Of a stretch of 64,000 bases of DNA, positions 25,820 through 34,474 are shown one piece after another; position 1 is the stretch's first letter; the number at the start of each line of letters is the position of its first letter. A program made the translations under genes and the position numbers. The notes beneath the pieces are model-generated. The model searched no databases. It was not told the origin of the DNA and saw nothing but the letters and a program-made list of their open reading frames with translations. Source of the stretch: Mycobacterium terramassiliense (lineage in GTDB: Bacteria; Actinomycetota; Actinomycetes; Mycobacteriales; Mycobacteriaceae); the NCBI RefSeq assembly GCF_900157385.1, contig NZ_LT717701.1, positions 1,027,772-1,091,771 of the forward strand, in the 5' to 3' direction.

Positions 25820-27262
25820 ATGGCCGACAAGGTTCGACGCGGGGTGCCGTTGCGGGTGGGTCTGGTGGCCGCCACCCTGCTGTTGGTGGGCTGCGGGCTG
25901 GCCGTCTCGGGGTTCGCCGTCACCTCGATCCTGCGTCACGTCCTGATCGGCCGGATCGACCAGACGCTGCTCGAGGCCTCCCGCGGCTGGGCGCAGGCCC
26001 CGCGGCGCCAATCGCCGCCCCCGTACGAAGGGCCCGACCCGGGACGGCCGCCGTCGAAGTTCTACGTGCGGGGCATCGGCACCGACGGCACCCCGTTCAC
26101 CGCCATCAACGACCGCAACGCCGAACCGGCGCTGCCGCCCGACAACGACGTGGGCCCGAGCCCGACGACGCTGCCCTCGATCAACGGCTCCGACATTCAA
26201 TGGCGCGCGGTGTCGGTGCGCGGACCGCACGGCCTGACGACGGTCGCGATCGACCTGTCCGACGTCCAGCACACCCTGAGCTCCCTGGGCTGGCTGCAGT
26301 TCGGCATCGGGGTCGCGGTGCTGGTGGTCGTCGGGATCGCCAGTTTCGCCGTGGTGCACCGCAGCCTGCGCCCGCTCGTCGAGGTCGAGCACACCGCCGC
26401 GGCGATCGCCGCCGGCCAGCGGGATCGCCTTGTTCCGGAGCGTGATCCCCGAACCGAGGTGGGCCGACTTTCGTTGGCGCTCAACGGGATGCTCACCCAG
26501 ATACAGCAGGCGCTGGCGTCCTCGGAGTCGTCGGCTGAGAAAGCCCGCCGCTCCGAGGACCGGATGCGACGGTTCATCACCGACGCCAGCCACGAACTGC
26601 GCACGCCGCTGACGACCATCCGCGGCTTCGCGGAACTGTATCGGCAGGGCGCGGCCCGCGACGTGCCCATGCTGTTGTCGCGAATCGAAAACGAAGCCAG
26701 CCGGATGGGCCTGCTGGTGGACGACTTGCTGCTGTTGGCCCGGCTGGACGTGCAACGACCGCTCGAACGCCACCGGGTCGACCTGCTGGCGTTGGCCAGC
26801 GACGCCGTCCACGACGCGCAGGCGATCGACCCCACGCGCACCATCACCATGGAGGTCCTCGACGGCCCCGGCACCCCGGAAGTGCTCGGCGACGAACCCC
26901 GGATTCGCCAGGTGCTCAGCAACCTGGTCGCCAACGCCCTGCAGCACACCCCGGACAGCGCCGATGTCACGGTTCGCGTCGGCACCGAGGGCAACGACGC
27001 GGTGCTGGAAGTGGCCGACAAGGGTCCCGGCATGAGTCAGCAGGACGCGTCGCGGGTGTTCGAACGTTTCTATCGCACCGACTCGTCCCGGGCCCGGGCC
27101 AGCGGCGGCACCGGACTGGGGTTGTCCATCGTCGACTCGCTGGTGCGCGCGCACGGCGGCGACGTCACCGTGCTGACCTCACCCGGCGAGGGGTGCTGCT
27201 TCCGCGTCACGCTGCCCCGCGTCAGCGAGGTCCCCGCGCCGGCGCCGGCTCACGCCAGCTGA
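25820..27262 (+). CDS. phoR: Sensor histidine kinase PhoR
   Basis: 480 residues. Two membrane helices (about 13-35 and 157-180) flank an extracytosolic sensor loop rich in Pro, followed by HAMP (about 180-235), a HisKA domain with FITDASHELRTPL (His258) and an HATPase domain (N box SNLVANALQHTP, G1 DKGPGM, F box, G2 GGTGLGLSIV). The ATG at 25820 follows AAGAGG. Its stop overlaps the 3' end of the convergent HIT gene by 13 bp. Confidence 0.95.
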   Translation: MADKVRRGVPLRVGLVAATLLLVGCGLAVSGFAVTSILRHVLIGRIDQTLLEASRGWAQAPRRQSPPPYEGPDPGRPPSKFYVRGIGTDGTPFTAINDRNAEPALPPDNDVGPSPTTLPSINGSDIQWRAVSVRGPHGLTTVAIDLSDVQHTLSSLGWLQFGIGVAVLVVVGIASFAVVHRSLRPLVEVEHTAAAIAAGQRDRLVPERDPRTEVGRLSLALNGMLTQIQQALASSESSAEKARRSEDRMRRFITDASHELRTPLTTIRGFAELYRQGAARDVPMLLSRIENEASRMGLLVDDLLLLARLDVQRPLERHRVDLLALASDAVHDAQAIDPTRTITMEVLDGPGTPEVLGDEPRIRQVLSNLVANALQHTPDSADVTVRVGTEGNDAVLEVADKGPGMSQQDASRVFERFYRTDSSRARASGGTGLGLSIVDSLVRAHGGDVTVLTSPGEGCCFRVTLPRVSEVPAPAPAHAS

Positions 27263-27654
27263 GCCAGCGCGGCCTTGATCTTGGCCTGGGCGTTGTCGAG
27301 CGACTCCTGTGACGGGTTGCGGTCGACGTTGGCAAAACCGAAGTCGCTCAGGCTGCGGGTGGGAAAGACGTGGACGTGCAGATGGGGCACCTCGAGGCCG
27401 GCGATGATCATCCCGGCGCGCTCGGTCTTGAACGCCTTGCACACGGCCTTGCCGATCAGCTGGCTGACCGCCATCACCCGGGCGAACACCGCACCGTCGA
27501 CGTCCTGCCACTGGTCGATCTCGGCGCGCGGCACCACCAGCGTGTGGCCCTGGGTCATCGGCTCGATCGTCAGGAACGCGACGATGTCGTCGTCCTCGTA
27601 GACGAAACGGCCGGGCAGTTCGCGGTTGATGATCTTGGTGAAGATCGAAGCCAT
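27250..27654 (-). CDS. HIT family nucleotide hydrolase (Rv0759c-like)
   Basis: 134 residues with the signature HLHVHVFP (H-x-H-x-H; the histidine triad hydrolyses the phosphoramide or ester bond of nucleotide substrates). MASIFTKIINRELPGRFVYE is the canonical HINT-type N-terminus, which fixes the start at 27654 rather than the longer in-frame extension. Single-domain, cytosolic. The position after phoR matches M. tuberculosis. Confidence 0.9.
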   Translation of the reverse strand: MASIFTKIINRELPGRFVYEDDDIVAFLTIEPMTQGHTLVVPRAEIDQWQDVDGAVFARVMAVSQLIGKAVCKAFKTERAGMIIAGLEVPHLHVHVFPTRSLSDFGFANVDRNPSQESLDNAQAKIKAALAQLA

Positions 27655-27749
27655 GGGCCCCAGCATATGTTCGGCCACTGATCGATGAGTTCCGCGGGTG
27701 TTGATGGTCAGTCCGGAAAGGACCCACAACGAAGGAACGAGATTTCGTC

Positions 27750-28406
27750 ATGTCACAGGTGCGAGTGCACAACTTTTCGGTTTCCCTCGACGGTTTCGCG
27801 ACGGGCATCGGACAAAGCCTGCACGAGCCGTTCGGGCACGCGGGCGGCCGGCTACACGAATGGTTTTTCGCCACCCGCACGTTCCGCGCGATGCACGGAG
27901 AGGCGGGCGGGACCACGGGCATCGACGACGCCCTGGCCGGCATGTGGGCGCCGGGCATCGGCGCCGAAATCATGGGACGCGGCAAGTTCGGGCCGCAGCG
28001 CGGCCCGTGGAGCGGCCAAGCGGGTCGTGCGGAGTGGAATGGCTGGTGGGGCGCCGAGCCGCCGTTTCACACCCCGGTCTTCGTGCTGACCCACCATCCA
28101 CGACCCTCGATCGAGATGGCTGGCGGCACCACCTTCCACTTCATCGACGCCGGCCCCGTCGAATCCCTCGCGTTGGCACGAAAGGCCGCCGGACACAGCG
28201 ACATTCGCCTCGGCGGTGGACCGTCGACCGTTCGTCGATTCCTCGCCGCTGACCTCGTCGACCATCTGCACATCACAGTGGTACCGATCGTCCTGGGGCG
28301 CGGCGAGCGATTGTGGGACGGATTGGAGGGCCTCGAGCAGCGATTCGCGGTGGAATCGGTGAGCAGCCCCAGCGGCGTCACGCATCAGATCTTCACGCGC
28401 CGCTAG
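27750..28406 (+). CDS. RibD C-terminal / dihydrofolate reductase-like protein
   Basis: 218 residues. VRVHNFSVSLDGFATG at the start, EIMGRGKFGP in the middle and DIRLGGGPSTVRRFLAADLV then VPIVLGRGERLWDG near the end are the NADPH-binding and core strands of the RibD_C/DHFR-like fold (YyaP/YwjB type). These proteins are presumed NADPH-dependent reductases of unknown substrate. GAAGGAACGAG lies upstream. It is not in the M. tuberculosis order at this point, as I recall it. Confidence 0.8.
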   Translation: MSQVRVHNFSVSLDGFATGIGQSLHEPFGHAGGRLHEWFFATRTFRAMHGEAGGTTGIDDALAGMWAPGIGAEIMGRGKFGPQRGPWSGQAGRAEWNGWWGAEPPFHTPVFVLTHHPRPSIEMAGGTTFHFIDAGPVESLALARKAAGHSDIRLGGGPSTVRRFLAADLVDHLHITVVPIVLGRGERLWDGLEGLEQRFAVESVSSPSGVTHQIFTRR

Positions 28407-28522
28407 CCAACTGCCGACCGGTGTGCCACGCCGTCTCGAAGCCGAATCGTTAGTCCAGCGTTGCGGATTCGTTCTGTGACCTCGGGAAAATCACTGTACG
28501 CAATTCACGGGAGGAGACCTCT

Positions 28523-29953
28523 GTGCGGTTTCCCGTGGCATTGCTGACCGCGTGCGCCGTGTCCCTTGCCCCCGCCCTTGTCTCGGGCGCCGACGCGCGG
28601 GCCGCCGACGCGTGGGGGCCGTTCGCACCGCCCAACCCGTTCATGGCGCCGCTGGGCCTCGCGTCGTTGCACAACGACGCCGAATCATCCGACGCCGGGC
28701 CGCTTCCCGGGCCCGGCGCACACCTCAACGCGATCTTCGGCTACCCGCTGCTGGCGGCCTGCCCGACGATCATGCAGGGCACCGACGGCCTGGTGTTGGC
28801 CCTGTGCACCAGCGACCTCACGCAGACCCCGACGATCTTCCTGATCGATCCCGGCGGCCGCGTCCCAGTCTTCGTCCCGCTGGCCAAACTTCAAGTCGCC
28901 AAGGGCAGCCTGCTCGGCGGCGTCTACGCCTACCTGGACAACAACAACCAGGTGGTGATGATCGACGGGACCAACCACCTGCTGCGCATCGCGCACGCCA
29001 AAGGGGGGCCGCTGGGCTGCTGGAAGCTGATCGTCACCGAGTCCACCGACCTGTCTGGAGCGATACCGGCCGGCGACAACTCGGTGGGCCTGGTTCCCGA
29101 CTATGCGGGCAACGTCTGGTTCGCCACCGGTAGCGGCGTCGTGGGTGTGGCCAAGACGGGCGGCGGCGTCGCCACTGTGCAGCTGCCCGCGGGAGAACAG
29201 GTGGCCAACAGCATCTCGTCGGCGCCGAGCGGTCGCGTCGCGGTGGCCACCACTTTCGCCCTCTACGAGCTGAACCTCGACATCGCCGGCAACCCCCAAA
29301 CCCTTTGGCGGTCCGCCTATGACCGCGGCCCCGCCCGCAAGCCGGGGCAGCTCAGCTGGGGGACCGGCTCCACGCCCGTCTACTTCGGCCCCGTGACGGG
29401 CGCCGATTACCTGACCATCGTCGACAACGCCAGCCCCCAGGTGCACGCGCTGATCTACCAGTCCGGTACGGGCCAATTGATCTGCCAGCAAACGGTTTTG
29501 ACTCAGGGCGGCCCGGGCAGCGAAAACGCGCCGATCGGGCTCGGCAACTCGGTGTTCGTGTCCAGCACCTACGGCTACCCCTACCCCGCGGTCCCTGCGG
29601 GCGCCCCTCCGGCCGTTCCCGCGACGGCGCCGTTCGTCGGCGGCATGACCAGGGTGGACGTCGACAATCCGGGCTGTCATACCGTGTGGGAGAACAAGGT
29701 TCGCAGCGCCGCGCTGCCGCACCTGTCCGCCGCCGACGGCCTGCTCTACACCATCACCCGGATCGGGGTCGACCGCACCACGCCGCTCGACCTGTTCGCC
29801 TACGGCGTCGTCGACGCCGGCAACGGGGCGCTGCTGTGGCAGCAGCCGAAATCGGCCACCATCCTCAGCGATCCGCTGCAGACCCCGACCATGGTGCTGA
29901 CGGACCATCGGGCCATGCAGGGCAACCTCACCGGGCTCGGCCTCATCGGCTGA
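28523..29953 (+). CDS. Secreted beta-propeller-like protein
   Basis: 476 residues from a GTG with GGAGGAG upstream. A signal peptide is clear (cleavage after ADARA, about residue 27). The mature protein has repeated blade-like stretches (NNQVVMIDGTNHLLRIAHAK, DYAGNVWFATGSGVVGV, SSAPSGRVAVATTFALYEL, SAADGLLYTITRIGVD), suggesting a seven-bladed propeller of the PQQ/SMP-30 type, with three or four cysteines. No catalytic motif is recognised. It stands alone between the DHFR-like gene and the SnoaL gene and is an insertion relative to M. tuberculosis as I recall it. Confidence 0.7.
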   Translation: MRFPVALLTACAVSLAPALVSGADARAADAWGPFAPPNPFMAPLGLASLHNDAESSDAGPLPGPGAHLNAIFGYPLLAACPTIMQGTDGLVLALCTSDLTQTPTIFLIDPGGRVPVFVPLAKLQVAKGSLLGGVYAYLDNNNQVVMIDGTNHLLRIAHAKGGPLGCWKLIVTESTDLSGAIPAGDNSVGLVPDYAGNVWFATGSGVVGVAKTGGGVATVQLPAGEQVANSISSAPSGRVAVATTFALYELNLDIAGNPQTLWRSAYDRGPARKPGQLSWGTGSTPVYFGPVTGADYLTIVDNASPQVHALIYQSGTGQLICQQTVLTQGGPGSENAPIGLGNSVFVSSTYGYPYPAVPAGAPPAVPATAPFVGGMTRVDVDNPGCHTVWENKVRSAALPHLSAADGLLYTITRIGVDRTTPLDLFAYGVVDAGNGALLWQQPKSATILSDPLQTPTMVLTDHRAMQGNLTGLGLIG

Positions 29954-29960
29954 GCGGGCC

Positions 29961-30383
29961 TCACCCCTCCTGGCCGAACTCCATCATGTCGAGGTTCCAG
30001 TAGCCGCGCATGTTGGTGATCAGGCCCGCGTCGTTGACCTTGTAGGTGAACACCCCGCGCACCGTGCTGGTGACGCCGCCCTCAAACCTGCTGCGCAGCA
30101 CCAGGATGTGCGCGATCTCGTCGGGCGAGCTCGACGGGAACGTCTCCTCGCAGGTGATGGTGAGCTGGTTGGCCGCGATGTTGGTGTCGTAGAAGGCCGC
30201 GACGCCCTCCTTGCCCCGCACCCCGGTGCCGTCGGGATTGGTGACGGACTTGCCGATCGGGTCCTCGACGACGACGTCGTCGGCCATCAGCGCCAGCCAG
30301 CCCTCGCGGTCGTGCGCTTGCACGCAACGCCACGAGGATTGCGAGGCGGTCAGCGCGGGGGAGGCCTGCGCGGTTTCGGTCAT
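29961..30383 (-). CDS. SnoaL/KSI-like protein (Rv0760c-like)
   Basis: 140 residues of the NTF2/SnoaL cone fold. Rv0760c binds steroids and resembles ketosteroid isomerase (recalled). Visible features are HDREGWLALMADDVVVEDPI, the loop around GVRGKEGVAAFYD and GVFTYKVNDAGLI. GGAGAGAG upstream of the ATG at 30383 supports this start. It is the last gene of the long minus-strand catabolic operon, 18 bases after the oxidoreductase stop. Confidence 0.82.
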   Translation of the reverse strand: MTETAQASPALTASQSSWRCVQAHDREGWLALMADDVVVEDPIGKSVTNPDGTGVRGKEGVAAFYDTNIAANQLTITCEETFPSSSPDEIAHILVLRSRFEGGVTSTVRGVFTYKVNDAGLITNMRGYWNLDMMEFGQEG

Positions 30384-30400
30384 TTCTCTCTCCTCTATCT

Positions 30401-32401
30401 CTAGATCGCGCACGCGGCGCGTGCGCCCTCCTCGGTGGCCTTGCGGATGAGTCCCAGCCCGGTGCAGTCGCCGGCCGCGTGCACCTCGGAGCCGGGCAGG
30501 GCCGCGACCAGGCTGTCGAACAGGCGGGTGTCCGGTTGAACCGTCCCCGCGACGACGACGCTGTCGGCGGGCAGCTCGCGAGGCGCGCCGCCGGCCGGCG
30601 TAAACACCACGTCGCGCGCGGTGATCCGGTCGACGGCCGCGCGGACGTGCACCGTGACGCCGAGCCGATCGAGACGATCCATGTGCTCGGTCTTGCGTTT
30701 GTTACCCACCTCGGGGGCGATGTCCTTGCCCGGCTCGAGGATTGACACCTGTCGGCCCCGGCTCGCCAGAAACTCGGCAAGTTCGAGGGCGACCAGGTCG
30801 CCGCCGATGATCGCGACGCGCCGGCCGATCGGCATCCAGGCCCGGGTCGCGAGCCGGAACGCGGCGGGACGTACCAGTCGCTGCCGCCAGCCGGCGAACA
30901 ACTCGCGCAGCGCGGGACCGGTGCGCACGTGGGGCAGGTCGGCACCCGGGATGGCAGGCACCGCGACGTGGCCGCCGGTGGCCACCACCACCGCGTCGGG
31001 TGCGGATCGGGCGATGTCGGCGGCCGAAACGCGCTGCCCTAAATGGACTTTCGCCGTGCTGAGCTTGATCTCGTCAAGCAGGTAGTGCAGGAACGGCTGG
31101 TTTTCCGGGTGCAGCACCGCCGCCCAGCGCAAGGCCCCGCCGAGTTGGCCGCTGCGCTCGAAAAGCGTGACGCGGTGGCCGCGCTCGGCCGCCACGCGGG
31201 CGGCCTCCAGCCCGGCCGGTCCGCCGCCTACCACCACCACCCGCTTGGCCCGGCCGGCGCGGCGGGCGGCCAGTTCGCGCTCCTTGCCGGCGCGGGGGTT
31301 GACCGCGCAGTCGACGGAAAAGCGTTGTTCCATTGCGTCGATGCAGTTTTCGCAGGAGATGCACTTGCGCACCCGGCGCGCCTGGCCGGACCGCAGCTTG
31401 CGGGGCAGCTCGGGGTCGGCCAGCAGCGGCCGTCCCATCGCGACGAAATCGGCGCGGCCCTCGGCCAGGATCCGCTCGGCCGCGACCGGGTCATGGATGC
31501 GGCCGACGACTATCACCGGCACGTCGACCACCTGTTTGACCGCGGCCGCCGCGCCGACATTGACCCCGTCGCCGTCGTCGGCGCCGTTGACCATTCCCGT
31601 GACCAGCCGGTCGATCACCCCGCCGCTGACATGGAACGCGCTGACCCCGGCGGCCACGAGTTCGGGTGCCAGCCGCGCGGTTTCGTAGCTGGGTCGCCCG
31701 CCCGCGACCCGCTCGTAACCGGAGATGCGCAGCGTGATCGGTAGGGCGTCGCCGACCTCGGAGCGAATCGCGGCCAGCGTCTCCACCACCACTCGCGCCC
31801 GGCCGCGCGCCGAGTCACCCCGGTAGTCGTCGGTGCGCCGATTTCGTTGGGGAGCAAGGAAAGACCCCAGCAGCATGTAGCCGTGCGCGGCGTGCAGCTC
31901 GATGCCGTCGTAGCCCGCCTCGGCGGCGCGGCGCACCGCGGCCTTGAACTGGTCGAACACCTCGCACAGCTGACGCTTGCTGATCTCGGCCGACGGACGC
32001 CCGGTGAGGTAGGACGGAATCACCGACGGCCCCAGGGAGGTGACGCCGAACATCTCCGGCCCCAGGCCGTCGGGCCCGGCGTGCACGATCTGCGGCTGGA
32101 TCTTGGCGCCGTGTTCGTGCACCACCTCGACCAACGCCCGGTGCGCGTCCACCGCCTCGTCGGTCGCCAGGTGGAGGCCACCGGGCGTCTCGGGGTGATG
32201 GTGGTCGACGCCGGTGGCGCCGACCGTGATCAGGCCGACGCCACCCTCGGCGCGGGCGGCGAAATAGTCGCGGGTGCGCGCCGACGGCAGCCCGTCGGGG
32301 GTGCCGTACATCGTCTCCATCGGAGACATGACCACCCGGTTGCGCACCGTCATGGCGCCGATTCGTCCCGGCGCCAGCAGGTGTGGGAAGCCGGTGCTCA
32401 C
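30401..32401 (-). CDS. 2,4-dienoyl-CoA reductase-like OYE/FeS/FAD oxidoreductase
   Basis: 666 residues of the FadH/trimethylamine-dehydrogenase family. The N-terminal Old Yellow Enzyme barrel (about 1-340; RNRVVMSPMETMYG, HAAHGYMLLGSF, DFVAMGRPLLADPELP) is followed by a 4Fe-4S cluster motif, CISCENCIDAM plus a last Cys in DCAVNP, then FAD and NAD(P) Rossmann modules (VVVVGGGPAGLEAA; VAIIGGDLVALELA). Such enzymes remove double bonds of dienoyl-CoAs or steroid-like enones. It starts at a GTG 19 bases after adhB. It is absent between Rv0760c and adhB in M. tuberculosis as I recall it. Confidence 0.85.
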   Translation of the reverse strand: MSTGFPHLLAPGRIGAMTVRNRVVMSPMETMYGTPDGLPSARTRDYFAARAEGGVGLITVGATGVDHHHPETPGGLHLATDEAVDAHRALVEVVHEHGAKIQPQIVHAGPDGLGPEMFGVTSLGPSVIPSYLTGRPSAEISKRQLCEVFDQFKAAVRRAAEAGYDGIELHAAHGYMLLGSFLAPQRNRRTDDYRGDSARGRARVVVETLAAIRSEVGDALPITLRISGYERVAGGRPSYETARLAPELVAAGVSAFHVSGGVIDRLVTGMVNGADDGDGVNVGAAAAVKQVVDVPVIVVGRIHDPVAAERILAEGRADFVAMGRPLLADPELPRKLRSGQARRVRKCISCENCIDAMEQRFSVDCAVNPRAGKERELAARRAGRAKRVVVVGGGPAGLEAARVAAERGHRVTLFERSGQLGGALRWAAVLHPENQPFLHYLLDEIKLSTAKVHLGQRVSAADIARSAPDAVVVATGGHVAVPAIPGADLPHVRTGPALRELFAGWRQRLVRPAAFRLATRAWMPIGRRVAIIGGDLVALELAEFLASRGRQVSILEPGKDIAPEVGNKRKTEHMDRLDRLGVTVHVRAAVDRITARDVVFTPAGGAPRELPADSVVVAGTVQPDTRLFDSLVAALPGSEVHAAGDCTGLGLIRKATEEGARAACAI

Positions 32402-32420
32402 CGGCGCGGCTGCGGTGGAC

Positions 32421-33548
32421 TTACCGATCGGCGTCGGTGTAGCGGATGACGCCGCGAATGTTCTTGCCGTCCAGCATGTCCTGGTAGCCGTCGTTAATCT
32501 GCTCGAGCTTGTACTGGCGGGTGATCATGTCGTCCAGGTTGAGCTTGCCGGCCTTGTACATCGACAGCAGCTGCGGGATGTCGTACTGCGGGTTGCCGCC
32601 GCCGAAGATGGTGCCCTGCAGGTTCTTCTGCATCAGGGTCAGCATCGCCAGGTTCAGCGTCACGTTGGTGTCCAGCAGGCTGCCGATGGCGGTCAGCACG
32701 CAGGTGCCGCCCTTCTGGGTGATGTTCAGGTAATTGTCGATGTCGGCGCCGTGCAGCTCGCCGACCGTGACCACCACCTTGTGGGCCATCAGGCCGTAGG
32801 TGACCTCGGCCATGCCGGCCATCGCGGCCATGATGTCGGGGTAGACGTGCGTGGCGCCGAACTTCAGGGCCTGGTCGCGCTTCCACTCCACCGGGTCGAT
32901 CGCGAAGATGTAGCGCGCACCCGCGTTGACGGCACCCTGCAGCGCGGCCATGCCGACGCCGCCGACGCCGACGATAGCGACGTCTTGACCCGGCCGGATG
33001 TCGGCGGTGCGGACCGCCGAACCGTAGCCGGTGGTGACGCCGCAGCCGACCAGGGCGGCCACCTCGAACGGCACCGACGGGTCGATCTTCACCACCGAGC
33101 TGCGGTGCACGACCATGTACGGCGAGAAGGTGCCCAGCAGCGTCATGGGAAAGACGTTTTGGCCGCGGGCCTGGATGCGGAACGTGCCGTCGGACACCGC
33201 GGCACCGCCCAGCAACCCGGCGCCCAGGTCGCACAGGTTGCGCAGGCCGGCCTGACAGGTCGGGCAGGACCCGCAGGACGGGATGAACGACAGCACCACG
33301 TGGTCGCCGGGGGCGATGTCTTCGACGCCGGGCCCGACCTCGGTGACGATGCCGGCGCCCTCGTGGCCGCCGAGCACCGGGAAGCCCGCCATCGGGATAC
33401 CGCCGGTGACCAGGTGGTGGTCGGAGTGGCACATGCCGGCCGCTTCCATCTGGATCTTGACCTCATGCGCTTGCGGGTCGCCGATCTCGATTTCCTCGAT
33501 GGACCACGGCTGGTTGAACTCCCAGATCAGAGCGCCTTTTGTCTTCAC
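32421..33548 (-). CDS. adhB: Zinc-dependent alcohol dehydrogenase AdhB
   Basis: 375 residues, the same size as AdhB (Rv0761c). Catalytic zinc ligands are in GMCHSDHHLV (Cys, and the usual proton-relay region) and GGHEGAG. The structural zinc has the four cysteines C-x2-C-x2-C-x7-C in PSCGSCPTCQAGLRNLC. The NAD site is GVGGVGMAAL. The GTG at 33548 gives the canonical VKTKGALIWEF start; longer in-frame sequence up to 33665 is not protein-like. It likely oxidises an alcohol made by the P450s of this operon. Confidence 0.92.
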   Translation of the reverse strand: MKTKGALIWEFNQPWSIEEIEIGDPQAHEVKIQMEAAGMCHSDHHLVTGGIPMAGFPVLGGHEGAGIVTEVGPGVEDIAPGDHVVLSFIPSCGSCPTCQAGLRNLCDLGAGLLGGAAVSDGTFRIQARGQNVFPMTLLGTFSPYMVVHRSSVVKIDPSVPFEVAALVGCGVTTGYGSAVRTADIRPGQDVAIVGVGGVGMAALQGAVNAGARYIFAIDPVEWKRDQALKFGATHVYPDIMAAMAGMAEVTYGLMAHKVVVTVGELHGADIDNYLNITQKGGTCVLTAIGSLLDTNVTLNLAMLTLMQKNLQGTIFGGGNPQYDIPQLLSMYKAGKLNLDDMITRQYKLEQINDGYQDMLDGKNIRGVIRYTDADR

Positions 33549-33693
33549 GTTGGACCTGACCCCATTTCGCCTTTGAAGTGAGACTGCCCGACCCGTCTTG
33601 CCCGGCAGCAGTGGTGACGAGTGCCACAGGGCACCCCTGTCGCGCCAGCATAGCGCGTACAACAAATCAAATGCTTGGTTGGGTACACACCGC

Positions 33694-34248
33694 TCACCAG
33701 ATCGGGACGGGCGCCTGCCCGAGCGGGTAGTAGCCCGGCAGCTTCTCGCCGGCGATGCTGCGTTGGATCCGGTTCTGCATGCCGGCGGACAGGTCGCCGG
33801 ACTCGATGAGGTTCGCGAACATCTTCGCGACGTGACCGAAGTCGAAGAAGTCCCGCTGCCACTCGATGAGCAGGTCGTCGTCGAGGCGGAACCAGCTGCC
33901 GCCGATGCCGTAGATCTCGTCCTGGGTGCCGTCGGTCTTGTTGACGATCTGCTTCCAGAAGCCGACGATCTCGCCCTGCTTCTCGTCGATGAGCACCTTC
34001 TGGTACTCGTACACCCAGTTCTCCAGGCCCTCCATCTCCAGACCGAGGGCGATGTCGCGGATCTCGTCGACGCCGACGCACATCACGTCTTCCTTAGGGC
34101 CGATGTTCCAGCCGTAGGTGGCGTCTTTGGTGTAGAAGTCGGCCAGCGGTTTCCAGTCACCGGCCTTTTCGCAGTCCTTGTTGGCCTGCAGCCAGCGGTC
34201 GACCCATGCTTCGAGATCCGCGCGTGAACCTGACGCCTTGAAATTCAT
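33694..34248 (-). CDS. NTF2/SnoaL-like protein (Rv0762c-like)
   Basis: 184 residues, Trp/Asp-rich, with the cone-fold pattern ADFYTKDATYGWNIGP, EGLENWVYEYQKVLIDEKQG and GSWFRLDDDLLIEWQ. The family includes isomerases and hydratases acting on polyketide and steroid rings. It follows the ferredoxin by three bases, so it is tightly coupled. There is a 145-bp gap before adhB with no visible gene. The exact reaction is unknown. Confidence 0.8.
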   Translation of the reverse strand: MNFKASGSRADLEAWVDRWLQANKDCEKAGDWKPLADFYTKDATYGWNIGPKEDVMCVGVDEIRDIALGLEMEGLENWVYEYQKVLIDEKQGEIVGFWKQIVNKTDGTQDEIYGIGGSWFRLDDDLLIEWQRDFFDFGHVAKMFANLIESGDLSAGMQNRIQRSIAGEKLPGYYPLGQAPVPIW

Positions 34249-34251
34249 GGG

Positions 34252-34461
34252 TCAGCCTTCTTTCTCTTTGATGAACAGTGCTTGCGTAGGGCACATCGCG
34301 ACCGCGCGCTCGACCTCATCGCGGGCGTCTTCGGGCGGTTCGGGGTCGAGGATCTCGACCTTGCCCCGTTTGGGCACCCGGAAGTAATCCGGCGCCTCCA
34401 GCTCGCACATGGCGTGGCCCTGACACAAATCCAGATCGGCCTCGACCCTGAATCCGCCCAT
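34252..34461 (-). CDS. 3Fe-4S ferredoxin (Rv0763c-like)
   Basis: 69 residues. Cluster ligands are in CQGHAMC (C-x5-C, with the central cysteine replaced, giving a 3Fe-4S cluster) and CPTQAL. It lies between cyp51 and the SnoaL gene and is the natural electron donor for CYP51 (known for Rv0763c). The start at 34461 is 13 bases after the cyp51 stop. Confidence 0.93.
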   Translation of the reverse strand: MGGFRVEADLDLCQGHAMCELEAPDYFRVPKRGKVEILDPEPPEDARDEVERAVAMCPTQALFIKEKEG

Positions 34462-34474
34462 CGGTTTCCACTCC

